DNA from: Anoxybacillus mongoliensis
GTDB taxonomy: Bacteria > Bacillota > Bacilli > Bacillales > Anoxybacillaceae
Reading direction: 5' to 3'
DNA length: 64,000 bases
Assembly: GCF_014201515.1 (NCBI RefSeq)
Contig: NZ_JACHEQ010000006.1
Span: forward strand, 33,170-97,169
The notes under the pieces were generated by a model. That model worked only from the letters and a program-made list of their open reading frames with translations. It was not told the origin of the DNA and ran no database searches. Positions 15,493 through 24,988 of this stretch are shown in pieces. Position 1 is the stretch's first letter. The number at the start of each line of letters is the position of its first letter. Made by a program: the position numbers and the translations under genes.

Positions 15493-15538
15493 CTCCTTAG
15501 GACGTGCCTTCACGTTAACATATGCACACCCTAAGGAG
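15493..15538 (-). promoter_or_regulatory. Hairpin masking the mntP ribosome-binding site
   Basis: Nine-base perfectly complementary arms (15493-15501 and 15530-15538) enclose a second small hairpin (arms 15502-15506 and 15511-15515). The proximal arm contains the mntP Shine-Dalgarno AAGGAG eight bases before ATG, so the folded RNA would block translation. No T run follows, so it is not a terminator for ywlC, whose stop lies nine bases upstream. Confidence 0.65.
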
Positions 15539-15546
15539 TTTAGACA

Positions 15547-16590
15547 TCATTTTTCCATGATTTGTTCATGACCTGCCGCTTTTAATAAACGATTCATAAT
15601 GGCTACACCGATTCCTTCATACGGAAACGATTCGCTATAAATGATATCAACATTTGTTTCATCAAACGCTCGCAGTACATCATATAGTTGTTGAGCAACG
15701 GTCCGTAAATCGTTCCGTCGTCCACAAGGAATGACAACGTCAGATTCATATGTGTGACGTCGTTCTTCCGTCGTCAACACCCCTACTCTTAAGCCGTTGG
15801 CACGCTTTTCATTCACAAGTTGTTGCAAAAAGGCCGAAGAACCGTTCACGACAATTAACGGCGCTTTCGGAGCATAATGCGTATATTTCATCCCCGGAGA
15901 TTTCGGCACCGCTTCTTTTTCCACAAGCGCACGATCGATATCCACAACACCGATCACTTGTTCAATGTCCTCTTTTGTTACGCCACCCGGTCGTAAAATC
16001 GTTGGGATCGCTGTCGTGCAGTCAATAACCGTCGATTCAACCCCAACTCCTGTCGCCCCTCCATCGACAATGGCCGCAATGCGTCCATCTAAATCATCAA
16101 GCACATGTTTAGCCGTTGTCGGACTTGGTCTTCCGGAACGATTCGCACTTGGTGCAGCAATAGGCAGGCCGCTTGCCTGAATGAGCGCAAGAGCGATCGG
16201 ATGATTCGGCATGCGCACCGCCACCGTATTTAACCCTGCAGTAACGCGCGAGGAGACCGCTTCTTTTTTTGGAAGGACGAGTGTCAACGGACCAGGCCAA
16301 AAATGCTCTATCAATGTGGATGCAACAGGAGGAATGTCGCAAGCAATATCGTGCAATTGTTCTGTCGTTGCAATGTGGACAATGAGTGGATTATCACTCG
16401 GTCTTCCTTTCGCTACAAAAATGTTTTCCACAGCTGCTGTGGACATCGCGTTCGCACCAAGACCATACACCGTTTCTGTCGGAAATGCGACAAGCTCACC
16501 TCGCTGTAAATACGACGCTGCCTGTATAATTTGTGGACAACTGTTTAAGTCATCCACATTTTTATCCACAAAAAACACATGTGTTTTCAA
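15547..16590 (-). CDS. ywlC: L-threonylcarbamoyladenylate synthase
   Basis: The enzyme makes threonylcarbamoyl-AMP from threonine, bicarbonate and ATP, the first step of the t6A37 tRNA modification. The 347-residue protein has the YrdC/Sua5 domain (FPTETVYGLGANA, KGRPSDNPLIVH, SANRSGRPSPT) and the C-terminal Sua5 domain linked by SPGMKYTHYAPKAP. The open frame reaches to 16779, but TTG at 16590 follows GAGGTG and gives the length of B. subtilis YwlC. The first coding bases and upstream region contain a DnaA-box cluster. Confidence 0.94.
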   Translation of the reverse strand: MKTHVFFVDKNVDDLNSCPQIIQAASYLQRGELVAFPTETVYGLGANAMSTAAVENIFVAKGRPSDNPLIVHIATTEQLHDIACDIPPVASTLIEHFWPGPLTLVLPKKEAVSSRVTAGLNTVAVRMPNHPIALALIQASGLPIAAPSANRSGRPSPTTAKHVLDDLDGRIAAIVDGGATGVGVESTVIDCTTAIPTILRPGGVTKEDIEQVIGVVDIDRALVEKEAVPKSPGMKYTHYAPKAPLIVVNGSSAFLQQLVNEKRANGLRVGVLTTEERRHTYESDVVIPCGRRNDLRTVAQQLYDVLRAFDETNVDIIYSESFPYEGIGVAIMNRLLKAAGHEQIMEK

Positions 16591-16755
16591 CGTTTTCACC
16601 TCATACATATTCAAGTTGCTTGTTTGTTTATCGACATCTGACAAGCATTTTACAGCCATTTCTTCCATGAGTATAAAAGATTCATACAAAATACTCAATA
16701 ATTGTCCACAAATTGTGGATATGTTTTTCTTTTTTGTTGATAATTTTGTGGATAT
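16532..16755. promoter_or_regulatory. DnaA-box cluster between spoIIR and ywlC
   Basis: Eight 9-mers match the DnaA box TTATCCACA within 224 bases: a perfect one at 16562-16570 and single-mismatch copies at 16532-16540(-), 16550-16558, 16628-16636, 16702-16710, 16714-16722(-), 16735-16743(-) and 16747-16755(-). No replication gene is nearby. In B. subtilis the ywlC-ywlB intergenic region is one of the known DnaA-box clusters that titrate DnaA, so this is probably the conserved counterpart. Confidence 0.8.
16670..16698 (-). promoter_or_regulatory. Promoter of ywlC inside the DnaA-box cluster
   Basis: TTGAGT (16698-16693) and TATACT (16675-16670) are separated by 17 bases on the minus strand. 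DnaA-like boxes flank it, the nearest starting four bases upstream of the -35 element, so DnaA binding could affect transcription. Confidence 0.55.
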
Positions 16756-16757
16756 AT

Positions 16758-17390
16758 TTATTGCATGAGCTTTTTCCATACTTCCGCAACGAAAAATTTC
16801 ACTTCTATTTGCTGTTCATCCTCGACAACAAGCGGTTGTTCACTTATTTGATCGACTTGTTTCCCTTGTTCAACTTGTTTTTCTACAGAACGAACGGCTT
16901 CACCTGTGGAAAAGTCGAGAAAACAGAGGGGAGGAAACAAGACGCACCACCAGTTTGCTCCTTCCCCTTTGCCGAGCGTAATTAATACAGCATCATACTC
17001 ACCTGCTGGATATACGTATGAGCCGTATATTTTCGTTGGAAATGATACACGTCCAAACGTCACTTTGTAAGACTGATCGCTCTTCTTCTCATGAAGAACG
17101 CGAGCGACCGTTTGTTCAATGTCTGGCACATGTTGGGCAATAACCTGCTTTGCTTCTTCAAATGATGTTAGGTCGCTTACCCATGTCGTAATTTGTTCAT
17201 TGACCGCATCACGAACGGCGCGCTTTAACGCTTGGTCCGCTGGTGAATCGCTATTCGCTAAAATGCGCAACCGTACCGCTTCATTTGGAATGACGACATC
17301 TCCTTGCGCTTCGGTTTGTTGACCGTATATTGTAATAATCGCACCTATCATAATCATTGTTATATATAAAATAATCACGTATTTATTCAT
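16758..17390 (-). CDS. spoIIR: Stage II sporulation protein R
   Basis: SpoIIR is made in the forespore and secreted to trigger SpoIIGA, which processes pro-sigma-E in the mother cell. The 210-residue protein has an N-terminal membrane/signal segment (about residues 4-22) and the family's core including RLRILANSDSPADQALKRAVRD near residue 40 (seen as RILANSDSP). The WWCVLFPPLCFLD segment near residue 147 is also characteristic. A sigma-F-type promoter precedes it, as expected. It separates prmC from ywlC. Confidence 0.96.
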   Translation of the reverse strand: MNKYVIILYITMIMIGAIITIYGQQTEAQGDVVIPNEAVRLRILANSDSPADQALKRAVRDAVNEQITTWVSDLTSFEEAKQVIAQHVPDIEQTVARVLHEKKSDQSYKVTFGRVSFPTKIYGSYVYPAGEYDAVLITLGKGEGANWWCVLFPPLCFLDFSTGEAVRSVEKQVEQGKQVDQISEQPLVVEDEQQIEVKFFVAEVWKKLMQ

Positions 17391-17416
17391 CGTTTATCTC
17401 CCCTTTCTTGTTATGC

Positions 17417-17445
17417 AGTGTAACCAGAAAAGGAGTTTGATAAAC
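17417..17445 (-). promoter_or_regulatory. Sigma-F-type promoter of spoIIR
   Basis: GTTTA (17445-17441) and GGTTACACT (17425-17417) are separated by 15 bases, fitting the sigma-F pattern GYATA-N15-GGnnAnAnT with one mismatch in the -35. The start codon is 27 bases downstream of the -10 element. Confidence 0.65.
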
Positions 17446-17463
17446 TATGAAAATGAAAAAAAT

Positions 17464-17492
17464 ATAAAAAGCTTCCGATGTTACTCGGAAGC
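17464..17492 (-). terminator. Terminator of prfA-prmC
   Basis: Perfect 8-bp arms (17471-17478 and 17485-17492) overlap the prmC stop codon and are followed on the minus strand by TTTTTAT. Confidence 0.88.
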
Positions 17493-18332
17493 GAGATCGG
17501 CAATGACGATGCGCTCTTTGTTGTTTATGTCAAAAAGGACGTCGACATACGCGGAAGGAAATGTTTGTTGTAACATCGTTTGTACCGCTTGTCCTTGTCC
17601 GTGACCGATTTCAAATGCAATTAGTGCTTTTGCTGAGACAACTTGTGGCAATTGTTCGGTGAGACGACGATAAAATAATAAGCCGTCTTCACCGCCGACA
17701 AGCGCACGAAGCGGTTCTTTTTGCACGACAGGCGATAATGCCGGAATGTCACAGGCTGGAATGTATGGCGGATTAGAAACAACGACATCGACTTGTATGC
17801 CTCGTTCGATCATCGGCTGTAATAAATCCCCCTCCAACCAATGCACGTTCGCGCCAAGATGAGCGGCATTTTTTTTCGCGACTTCAAGCGATGAAGCGGC
17901 AATATCGATGCCATACACACGCCACATTGGTCGTTCTAACGACAACGTAATCGCAATCGCTCCACTTCCTGTTCCGACATCAACGACGGAAAGCGGCTGT
18001 TTTTGTGCGCGCGCCAGCACATGTGAAACGAGCTCTTCAGTTTCTGGACGTGGAATTAATACATGCTCATTGACGATAAACGTCCGTCCGTAAAACTGTT
18101 CATATCCGATCAAATATTGAATCGGAATATGCTCTAGCGCGTGTTTTTTTACATCCGCCATAAATATTTGTTTACACGTTTCATCGATCGGCTCGCGCAA
18201 ATTAGCAAATAGTTGCGCACGAGTCATTTGTAAATGATGACGCAATAACCATTCCGCAGCCGTTTCTTCCTTTCCATGCTCTCGGAAAAAAGAAGAAGCC
18301 CATTGAAGGACTTCATATATTTTACTGCTCAT
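17481..18332 (-). CDS. prmC: Peptide chain release factor N5-glutamine methyltransferase
   Basis: PrmC methylates the glutamine of the GGQ motif in release factors using S-adenosylmethionine. The 283-residue protein has an N-terminal helical domain, the SAM-binding [15 protein letters not shown] motif near residue 114, and the substrate-binding NPPYIP motif near residue 187. It overlaps the end of prfA, its substrate gene, by 11 bases, an arrangement seen in most Firmicutes. Confidence 0.97.
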   Translation of the reverse strand: MSSKIYEVLQWASSFFREHGKEETAAEWLLRHHLQMTRAQLFANLREPIDETCKQIFMADVKKHALEHIPIQYLIGYEQFYGRTFIVNEHVLIPRPETEELVSHVLARAQKQPLSVVDVGTGSGAIAITLSLERPMWRVYGIDIAASSLEVAKKNAAHLGANVHWLEGDLLQPMIERGIQVDVVVSNPPYIPACDIPALSPVVQKEPLRALVGGEDGLLFYRRLTEQLPQVVSAKALIAFEIGHGQGQAVQTMLQQTFPSAYVDVLFDINNKERIVIADLASE

Positions 18333-19398
18333 TGTTCGCTTGCTCCAATTTTTTGGATTGATCGTCTAAAATGAGCGCATCAATAATTTCATCTAACTTT
18401 CCTTCTAACACTTGATCAAGTTTTTGGATCGTCAATCCAATGCGATGATCTGTCACGCGATTTTGTGGGAAGTTGTACGTGCGAATACGTTCAGAACGAT
18501 CGCCTGTTCCGACCGCTTGTTTGCGCGTTTGGTCATATTCGGCACGCGCTTCTTGTTGGTATTTATCGTAAATGCGCGCGCGCAATACTTTCATCGCTTT
18601 TTCTTTATTTTTAATTTGCGATTTTTCGTCTTGGCACGATACGACAATTCCTGTTGGAATGTGCGTTAAACGAACAGCTGACATCGTCGTATTGACACTT
18701 TGCCCTCCCGGACCGCTCGATGCAAACGTATCAACGCGAATATCTTTTTCGTTAATTTCAATTTCGATTTCTTCCATCTCTGGCAAACACGCAACTGTCG
18801 CTGTTGACGTATGAATGCGTCCACCCGATTCCGTCTCTGGTACGCGCTGAACGCGATGGGCACCGTTTTCAAATTTTAATTTTGAATATGCCCCTTTTCC
18901 TTGAATCATAAAGATGATTTCTTTGTAGCCGCCAAGTCCTGTTGGATGTGCCTCAATCACTTCTGTTTTCCATCCTTGCGACTCCGCGTAGCGCGTATAC
19001 ATGCGATATAAATCGCCTGCAAAAAGCGCGGCTTCCTCTCCACCTGCTGCCCCACGAATTTCCATAATGACGTTCTTATCGTCGTTCGGATCTTTCGGAA
19101 GCAACAATACTTTTAACTTTTCAACAAGCTGTTCTTCACGCTCTTCTAGCTCGTTAATTTCTTCTTTCACCATATCGCGCATATCTGGGTCGAGCTTTTC
19201 TTCCAGCATCGCTTTCGCATCTGCTAACTGCTCACGCACCGATTTATATTCGCGATACGTTTGTACCGTTTCCGCTAAATCGGATTGCTCTTTCGAATAA
19301 TCACGTAACTTTTTCGGGTCATTTAATACTTCTGGATCCATTAATAGTTCATTTAATTTTTCATAACGGGCTTCTACTGCCTGTAAACGATCGAACAT
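18322..19398 (-). CDS. prfA: Peptide chain release factor 1
   Basis: RF1 recognises UAA and UAG stop codons and triggers peptide release. The 358-residue protein contains the GGQ catalytic motif in [12 protein letters not shown] near residue 231, and the codon-reading loop region before it. The start is ATG 19398 ([13 protein letters not shown]) after GAGGTGAG; three codons further upstream belong to the ribosome site. It overlaps the downstream prmC. Confidence 0.98.
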   Translation of the reverse strand: MFDRLQAVEARYEKLNELLMDPEVLNDPKKLRDYSKEQSDLAETVQTYREYKSVREQLADAKAMLEEKLDPDMRDMVKEEINELEEREEQLVEKLKVLLLPKDPNDDKNVIMEIRGAAGGEEAALFAGDLYRMYTRYAESQGWKTEVIEAHPTGLGGYKEIIFMIQGKGAYSKLKFENGAHRVQRVPETESGGRIHTSTATVACLPEMEEIEIEINEKDIRVDTFASSGPGGQSVNTTMSAVRLTHIPTGIVVSCQDEKSQIKNKEKAMKVLRARIYDKYQQEARAEYDQTRKQAVGTGDRSERIRTYNFPQNRVTDHRIGLTIQKLDQVLEGKLDEIIDALILDDQSKKLEQANNEQ

Positions 19399-19441
19399 TT
19401 TTCTCACCTCGACTTTTCATTATATCATAAACGATCATACG

Positions 19442-19468
19442 AAAAAACTCGCCCTTATGGACGAGTCA
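19442..19468 (-). terminator. Terminator of tdk
   Basis: A short hairpin (arms ending ACTCG and CGAGT) spans the tdk stop codon and is followed by TTTTTTCG on the minus strand. Confidence 0.82.
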
Positions 19469-20075
19469 CCGTTTCTGTACTTGTGTTATTTTTCGCTGGA
19501 TGATCAGGCACTTCGTGATGATGGCGACAACGTGGTTCGTACGATTCGCTGGCACCGATTAAAATGACAGGGTCGTTGTACGATGCAGGACGACCGTTAA
19601 TGAGCCGCTGCGTGCGCGATGCGGGAGAGCCACAGACGGTACAAACAGCTTGTAGCTTTGTCACCGATTCAGCGATAGACATTAACGTTGGAACAGGTCC
19701 GAACGGTTCACCGCGAAAATCTTGGTCTAAACCAGCCACAATGACACGATATCCTTCATCAGCAAGCTGTTGCACAACATCAACGACATGTTCGTCAAAA
19801 AACTGCACTTCATCAATTGCCACAACGTCCGTATTTGCGGAGATGTGCTTTCGAATGTCTAGCGCACAAGAAACAGGGATGGCGATAACAGATGTTCCAT
19901 TATGAGAAACAACTGCCTCTTCGCTATATCGATTATCGATCGCTGGCTTAAACACTTTCACTTCTTGTTTCGCAAATTGGGCGCGACGTACGCGGCGAAT
20001 GAGCTCTTCCGATTTTCCTGAAAACATGCTACCGCAAATGACTTCGAGCCAGCCGGATTGCTTCATGACATACAT
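19455..20075 (-). CDS. tdk: Thymidine kinase
   Basis: This salvage enzyme phosphorylates thymidine (and deoxyuridine) with ATP. The 206-residue type II kinase has the P-loop [14 protein letters not shown] near residue 15, the Walker B-like AIDEVQFF near residue 88, the lasso domain [16 protein letters not shown], and zinc-binding cysteines in AVCTVCG plus the C-terminal RCRHHHE. A second in-frame ATG lies three codons in; I keep 20075 because the ribosome site GGAAGGGG is spaced eight bases from it. Confidence 0.96.
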   Translation of the reverse strand: MYVMKQSGWLEVICGSMFSGKSEELIRRVRRAQFAKQEVKVFKPAIDNRYSEEAVVSHNGTSVIAIPVSCALDIRKHISANTDVVAIDEVQFFDEHVVDVVQQLADEGYRVIVAGLDQDFRGEPFGPVPTLMSIAESVTKLQAVCTVCGSPASRTQRLINGRPASYNDPVILIGASESYEPRCRHHHEVPDHPAKNNTSTETVTRP

Positions 20076-20105
20076 CAGGGCGTCCCCTTCCTTTCAAGCT
20101 TTCAC

Positions 20106-20144
20106 GAAAAAAACAGGCAAGTGAAAAATGTTCGCTTGCCTGTT
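20106..20144 (-). terminator. Terminator of rpmE
   Basis: Ten-base complementary arms (20112-20121 and 20135-20144) are followed by a run of seven T on the minus strand, 16 bases after the rpmE stop. Confidence 0.9.
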
Positions 20145-20159
20145 TTCATGACATACGGA

Positions 20160-20360
20160 TTACTTAAGGCCGTATTTTTTGTTAAATTTATCAACACGTC
20201 CTGCAGCAGAAGCGAATTTTTGACGTCCTGTGTAGAATGGATGGCACGCTGAGCAAATTTCTACGCGCACTTCGTCTTTAACAGAACCGCTCTCAAACTC
20301 GTTTCCACACGCGCATTTAACCATCACTTTTTTATAGTTTGGATGGATTCCTGCTTTCAT
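20160..20360 (-). CDS. rpmE: 50S ribosomal protein L31 (zinc-binding form)
   Basis: This 66-residue ribosomal protein starts [12 protein letters not shown] and has the four cysteines of the zinc-containing form (Cys16, Cys18, Cys36 and Cys39), which distinguishes it from the zinc-free paralogue ytiA/rpmE2. In B. subtilis the zinc form is displaced when zinc is scarce. Ribosome site AAGGAGATG precedes the start. It is monocistronic between its own promoter and terminator. Confidence 0.98.
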   Translation of the reverse strand: MKAGIHPNYKKVMVKCACGNEFESGSVKDEVRVEICSACHPFYTGRQKFASAAGRVDKFNKKYGLK

Positions 20361-20433
20361 TCCATTTCATCTCCTTCCGCCCTGAATCTTTTCGAAACAG
20401 AGTTTATATGCAATCAAAAACACACATGATAAA

Positions 20434-20462
20434 ATTATAACAACCGTCCCGCTGTTTTGCAA
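20434..20462 (-). promoter_or_regulatory. Promoter of rpmE
   Basis: TTGCAA (20462-20457) and TATAAT (20439-20434) are 17 bases apart on the minus strand, starting just after the rho stop codon. Confidence 0.7.
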
Positions 20463-20470
20463 CTATCCAT

Positions 20471-21757
20471 TTATAACCGTTTTAAATTTCCGGCTGTTTT
20501 CCACTCTTCATCCAACATCGCAAAAAACTCTTCGTTTGTCTTTGTCTGTTTTAATCGGTGAATAAATCGTTCAATAAAGTCTGGCGTATCCGACATCGTT
20601 TTGCGAATCGCCCATAATTTTTCTAAATGTTCTCTCGGGATTAATAACTCTTCTTTTCGTGTACCTGAGCGACGAATGTCAATCGCAGGGAAAATACGTT
20701 TTTCGGCTAATGAACGGTCAAGATGAAGCTCCATATTTCCTGTTCCTTTAAATTCTTCATAAATGACATCGTCCATGCGCGAACCTGTATCAACAAGAGC
20801 AGTCGCTAAAATCGTTAAACTACCGCCTTCTTCAATGTTGCGCGCAGCTCCAAAAAACCGTTTTGGACGGTGGAATGCGGCCGGGTCAATTCCTCCTGAA
20901 AGCGTACGTCCGCTTGGAGGAATGACGAGGTTGTATGCACGTGCTAAACGAGTAATACTGTCCATTAAAATGACAACGTCACGTTTATGTTCAACAAGAC
21001 GCATCGCACGTTCAAGCACAAGCTCCGCCACTTTAATATGATTTTCTGGCACTTCATCAAACGTCGAGCTCACGACATCGGCAGATACGGAACGTTCAAT
21101 GTCGGTCACTTCCTCTGGACGCTCGTCAATAAGCAAAACGATCAACTCAACATCGGGATGATTCGTTGTGATGCTGTTGGCAATTTCTTTTAACAACATC
21201 GTTTTCCCTGCTTTTGGGGGCGCGACGATTAAACCGCGCTGACCGAATCCGATCGGAGCAATCAAATCGATGAGACGAGTAGATAGTTTTTCCGGTGTCG
21301 TTTCTAGCTTCATCTGTCGGTTTGGATAAAGCGGCGTAAGCGCTGGGAAGTGTACGCGCTCTTTTGCAATTTCTGGATCCTCACCATTTACAGCTTCGAC
21401 GTGCAACAACCCGAAATACCGCTCGTTTTCTTTCGGTGGACGCACTTTTCCTGATACTTTATCACCGTTGCGCAGATCGAAGCGACGAATTTGCGATGCG
21501 GAAATATAAATATCTTCTGAACTAGGGGAATAGTTAATTGGACGTAAAAAACCAAACCCTTCTGATTGAATAATTTCAAGCACGCCTTCCATGAAGAAAA
21601 GACCGTCTTGTTCCGCGCGCGCTTTTAAAATGGCAAAAATTAATTCTTTTTTTGTCAGTTTACTGTAATATGATATTTTGTATTGACGAGCTAATTCGTA
21701 TAGCTCTTTAATCGTCATATTTTCTAGCGTTGCAATCGTTAAATCTCCTAACTCCAT
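20471..21757 (-). CDS. rho: Transcription termination factor Rho
   Basis: Rho is a hexameric RNA helicase that ends transcription, in Bacillus mainly suppressing antisense transcription. The 428-residue protein has the N-terminal SAP-like region, the cold-shock RNA-binding domain (GFGFLRP), the P-loop [13 protein letters not shown] near residue 180, Walker [17 protein letters not shown], and the Q and R loops. The start [14 protein letters not shown] has only a weak ribosome site (GAGTGGTG), which is unusual among the neighbouring genes and could reflect autoregulation. Confidence 0.98.
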   Translation of the reverse strand: MELGDLTIATLENMTIKELYELARQYKISYYSKLTKKELIFAILKARAEQDGLFFMEGVLEIIQSEGFGFLRPINYSPSSEDIYISASQIRRFDLRNGDKVSGKVRPPKENERYFGLLHVEAVNGEDPEIAKERVHFPALTPLYPNRQMKLETTPEKLSTRLIDLIAPIGFGQRGLIVAPPKAGKTMLLKEIANSITTNHPDVELIVLLIDERPEEVTDIERSVSADVVSSTFDEVPENHIKVAELVLERAMRLVEHKRDVVILMDSITRLARAYNLVIPPSGRTLSGGIDPAAFHRPKRFFGAARNIEEGGSLTILATALVDTGSRMDDVIYEEFKGTGNMELHLDRSLAEKRIFPAIDIRRSGTRKEELLIPREHLEKLWAIRKTMSDTPDFIERFIHRLKQTKTNEEFFAMLDEEWKTAGNLKRL

Positions 21758-21892
21758 ACTTACACCACTCTTTTATTTATTTTCATGAATTACTCTTTGG
21801 GTTGGAAACAGCGAAGATGAAAAGATGATTACGAGAAGAGACGTAACATGACTATTTTACCCTTTTTTTATATTGTCAATCAATAGAAAAAG

Positions 21893-21921
21893 AGCGAGAG
21901 CGCGAAAAGTTCGCGCATCCC
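21893..21921 (-). terminator. Likely terminator of glpX
   Basis: A GCGCGAA/TTCGCGC hairpin lies a few bases after the glpX stop and is followed by TCTCGCTCTTTTTC on the minus strand. The T run is interrupted, so strength is uncertain. Confidence 0.6.
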
Positions 21922-21925
21922 GCAA

Positions 21926-22888
21926 TTATTTGATGACTAGGTTCGGCTTTTTCTTTAAGCTGTGGCGTCCTTCGATGAAACGAACTGTGCCAGATTTCGC
22001 ACGCATAACAACGGAGTGTGTTTCGCCATATGCACCTTTAAATTGTACCCCCCGCAACAACTCTCCGTCCGTTACACCCGTTGCTGCAAAAATGGCATCG
22101 TCCCCTTTGACGAGATCTTCCATACGCAACACACGGTTTACGTCAATACCCATTTTTTTACAACGTTCTAATTCCGCATCGTTTTGTGGCAATAGTTTTC
22201 CTTGTATTTCTCCACCGAGGCATTTCAGCGCAACAGCCGCTAATACCCCTTCTGGTGCCCCTCCTGAACCAAATAAAATATCTACACCCGTATGATCAAA
22301 AGCTGTATTAATCGCGGCAGCAACGTCACCGTCATTAATGAGCTTAATGCGTGCACCGGCTTCGCGCAATTCCGCAATAATGCGTTCATGACGAGGACGA
22401 TTTAAAATAATCGCCACAACGTCTTCAATATCTTTGTTTTTTGCTTTTGCTACCGCTTTTAAATTATCAATAATCGGTGCGTTAATGTCGATCATGCCGA
22501 CCGCTTCAGGTCCAACAGCAATTTTATCCATGTACATATCTGGCGCATGAAGCAAGTTGCCATGATCCGCTACAGCAACAACCGCTAAAGCGTTCCAACC
22601 GCCAGAAGCGACAATATTTGTTCCTTCAAGTGGGTCAACTGCGACATCAACGCGCGGACCGTAACCGTTGCCAAGCTTTTCCCCAATGTACAACATCGGT
22701 GCTTCATCCATTTCCCCTTCACCGATGACAACCGTTCCTTTCATCGGAACTGTATCAAATACATCACGCATCGCAGACGTAGCCGCCTCATCTGCTTCAT
22801 CTTTTTTACCGCGCCCCATCCAGCGTGCTGCAGCTAATGCAGCAGCTTCTGTTACACGGACAAGCTCCATCGATAAACTTCTTTCCAT
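21926..22888 (-). CDS. glpX: Fructose-1,6-bisphosphatase, class II (GlpX)
   Basis: The enzyme dephosphorylates fructose-1,6-bisphosphate in gluconeogenesis. The 320-residue product contains [15 protein letters not shown] near residue 57 and DPLEGTNIV near residue 85, the metal/phosphate motifs of the GlpX family, and [11 protein letters not shown] further on. ATG 22888 follows GGGAGAGGGAG; a longer reading from 22966 is less likely. It sits in the fba-fsa-murA-glpX-rho order of B. subtilis. Confidence 0.96.
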   Translation of the reverse strand: MERSLSMELVRVTEAAALAAARWMGRGKKDEADEAATSAMRDVFDTVPMKGTVVIGEGEMDEAPMLYIGEKLGNGYGPRVDVAVDPLEGTNIVASGGWNALAVVAVADHGNLLHAPDMYMDKIAVGPEAVGMIDINAPIIDNLKAVAKAKNKDIEDVVAIILNRPRHERIIAELREAGARIKLINDGDVAAAINTAFDHTGVDILFGSGGAPEGVLAAVALKCLGGEIQGKLLPQNDAELERCKKMGIDVNRVLRMEDLVKGDDAIFAATGVTDGELLRGVQFKGAYGETHSVVMRAKSGTVRFIEGRHSLKKKPNLVIK

Positions 22889-22914
22889 CGTTTCTCCCTC
22901 TCCCCTTTGTTGCA

Positions 22915-24201
22915 TTATGTGTTCTTCAGCTGTTCGATTTCTTGTTCTGTCATTTTTTCGCGCCAAATCGTTGCGCCGAGATTAGCAAGTTTGTCAACTA
23001 AGTTGCTATAGCCACGATCAATATGTTCCAATCCTGTAATTTCTGTAACCCCTTCGGCCATCAATCCAGCAACGACAAGCGCAGCTCCTGCACGCAAATC
23101 GGTTGCACGTACTTTTGCCCCTTGTAGTCGAGATGGACCTGTAATGATCGCTGAACGCCCTTCAACTTTTACGTTAGCGTTCATGCGCCGCAATTCATCA
23201 ATATGCTTAAATCGCGCGCTATAAATTGTATCTGTCACAATGCTCGTCCCAGACGCTTTCGTTAATAGTGAAGTGAATGGCTGTTGTAGATCGGTCGGAA
23301 AACCAGGGTAAACGAGCGTTTTAATATCGACAGCACGAAGATGATCTTTCGTCGCAACAAAAATTTGGTCATCGCTCGTTTCTACGATGACGCCCATTTC
23401 TCGCATTTTCGCAATGACCGCTTCTAAATGTTGTGGAATGACGTTGTCGATGATCACCCCTTTTCCCATGGCTGCACCGATAATCATATACGTTCCTGCT
23501 TCAATGCGATCCGGAATAATGGAATGGCGGCAACCGTGCAACTGCTCTACTCCGTCAATACGAATGACGTCTGTTCCTGCTCCTTTAATGCGCGCACCCA
23601 TATTTGTCAACAGCGTCGCAACATCAATAATTTCCGGTTCTTTTGCCGCGTTTTCAATAATGGTTCGTCCTTTCGCTAAGACGGCAGCTAACATAATGTT
23701 GATCGTTGCGCCTACGCTGACGACGTCCAAGTAAATGCGCGCACCGTGAAGTTCTTCAGCCCGTAAATAAATGGCACCTTGTTCGTTTGTCACTTTTGCA
23801 CCAAGCGCCTCAAATCCTTTAATATGCTGATCAATCGGACGCGGTCCTAAATGACAACCGCCCGGCAATCCAATAACTGCTTTTTTAAATCGTCCGAGCA
23901 TCGCACCCATCAAATAATAAGAAGCGCGCAACTTTTTCACTTTTCCGTTTGGCAAAGGCATGGAAACGATATGTGTCGGGTCGATGACGACTTCGTGTTC
24001 ATCGAAATGAAAGGTACCGCCAATTTCTTCAATTAATTGTCCGAGCACATGAACATCTGAAATGTTCGGCAACCCTTCAATGACTACAGGTGAGTTGGCT
24101 AAAATAGCGGCTGGAATGAGGGCAACTGCGCTATTTTTCGCGCCACTAACGCGCACGGAGCCTTGAAGGAGGTCACCGCCAACGATTTTTAACTTTTCCA
24201 T
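22915..24201 (-). CDS. murZ: UDP-N-acetylglucosamine 1-carboxyvinyltransferase (second paralogue type, MurZ/MurAB)
   Basis: The enzyme transfers enolpyruvate from PEP to UDP-GlcNAc, the committed step of peptidoglycan synthesis. The 428-residue protein has the active-site Cys in [18 protein letters not shown] (about residue 117, fosfomycin target), and the substrate-binding [16 protein letters not shown] start. Firmicutes carry two copies; its neighbours fsa and rho identify this one with B. subtilis murAB (murZ) rather than murAA. Start ATG follows GGGAG. Confidence 0.95.
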   Translation of the reverse strand: MEKLKIVGGDLLQGSVRVSGAKNSAVALIPAAILANSPVVIEGLPNISDVHVLGQLIEEIGGTFHFDEHEVVIDPTHIVSMPLPNGKVKKLRASYYLMGAMLGRFKKAVIGLPGGCHLGPRPIDQHIKGFEALGAKVTNEQGAIYLRAEELHGARIYLDVVSVGATINIMLAAVLAKGRTIIENAAKEPEIIDVATLLTNMGARIKGAGTDVIRIDGVEQLHGCRHSIIPDRIEAGTYMIIGAAMGKGVIIDNVIPQHLEAVIAKMREMGVIVETSDDQIFVATKDHLRAVDIKTLVYPGFPTDLQQPFTSLLTKASGTSIVTDTIYSARFKHIDELRRMNANVKVEGRSAIITGPSRLQGAKVRATDLRAGAALVVAGLMAEGVTEITGLEHIDRGYSNLVDKLANLGATIWREKMTEQEIEQLKNT

Positions 24202-24258
24202 ATGTGTCTCCCTTCTCGCAAAGCAAGTACTAGAACGCGACGGAAAACTGCTTAATCG

Positions 24259-24906
24259 TTATTTTTGGTTTGCTTTATTCCAGTCTGCTAAAAATTTTTC
24301 GATGCCTTGATCAGTAAGTGGATGTTTAAATAGTTGCATAAGCACGTTGTAAGGAACTGTCGCAATGTGTGCCCCTTTTAATGCTGCTTCTGTCACATGT
24401 TGTGGATGACGAATGGATGCCGCGATAATTTCTGTCTCAATGTCATGAATGGCAAAAATGTTTGCAATCGTTTCAATTAAGTCTAATCCGTTATGACCGA
24501 TATCGTCTAAGCGACCTAAAAATGGCGATACATATGTTGCCCCAGCGCGTGCCGCCAACAATGCTTGATTTGCGCTGAAAATAAGTGTTACGTTTGTTTT
24601 AATGCCTTTTTCGCTAAATACTTTTACTGCCTTTAGTCCTTCTGGCGTCATCGGTACTTTAATTGTAATGTTTGGGGCAATTTTCGCTAATTCTTCCCCT
24701 TCCGCAATCATTCCTTCTGCATCTGTAGCGATAACTTCCGCACTAACCGAGCCCGAAACGAGAGAAGTAATTTCACGAAGACGATCGTGGAATGATACGT
24801 TCTCTTTTGCCACAAGGCTTGGATTTGTTGTTACTCCCGCTAAAATACCAAGCTCATGCGCATGGCGAATTTCATCAATATTTGCTGTGTCAATAAAAAA
24901 TTTCAT
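24259..24906 (-). CDS. fsa: Transaldolase-like fructose-6-phosphate aldolase
   Basis: This belongs to the small transaldolase/FSA family: it either transfers a dihydroxyacetone unit in the pentose phosphate pathway or cleaves fructose-6-phosphate. The 215-residue protein begins [16 protein letters not shown], has the Schiff-base Lys83 in [14 protein letters not shown], and the [15 protein letters not shown] motif. B. subtilis YwjH at this place has transaldolase activity. The ATG is preceded by AGGAGG; the longer frame into the fba terminator is unlikely. Confidence 0.93.
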   Translation of the reverse strand: MKFFIDTANIDEIRHAHELGILAGVTTNPSLVAKENVSFHDRLREITSLVSGSVSAEVIATDAEGMIAEGEELAKIAPNITIKVPMTPEGLKAVKVFSEKGIKTNVTLIFSANQALLAARAGATYVSPFLGRLDDIGHNGLDLIETIANIFAIHDIETEIIAASIRHPQHVTEAALKGAHIATVPYNVLMQLFKHPLTDQGIEKFLADWNKANQK

Positions 24907-24943
24907 AATTTTCAACCTCCTAAACGCTTTCAAAGTGGAATGA

Positions 24944-24986
24944 AACAAAACCGCCCGCTTCAGCAAGGCTGAAACGGTGCGGCTTT
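24944..24986 (-). terminator. Terminator of fba
   Basis: A long GC-rich hairpin with several small mismatches lies immediately after the fba stop and is followed by TTTTGTTTC on the minus strand. It would separate fba from fsa, at least partly. Confidence 0.75.
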
Positions 24987-24988
24987 TA

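Noticed and set aside
15493-15538. yybP-ykoY manganese riboswitch before mntP
   Set aside because: The region is too short and lacks the conserved loop motifs; only the ribosome-site hairpin is supported.
16211-16768. 185-codon plus-strand frame opposite the start of ywlC
   Set aside because: Composition is unlike neighbouring genes and the minus-strand gene is secure; overlaps the DnaA-box region.
21778-21900. Promoter for rho
   Set aside because: A TTGACA exists near 21874, but no acceptable -10 lies 16-18 bases away, and the hexamer overlaps the terminator-like region of glpX; not listed.
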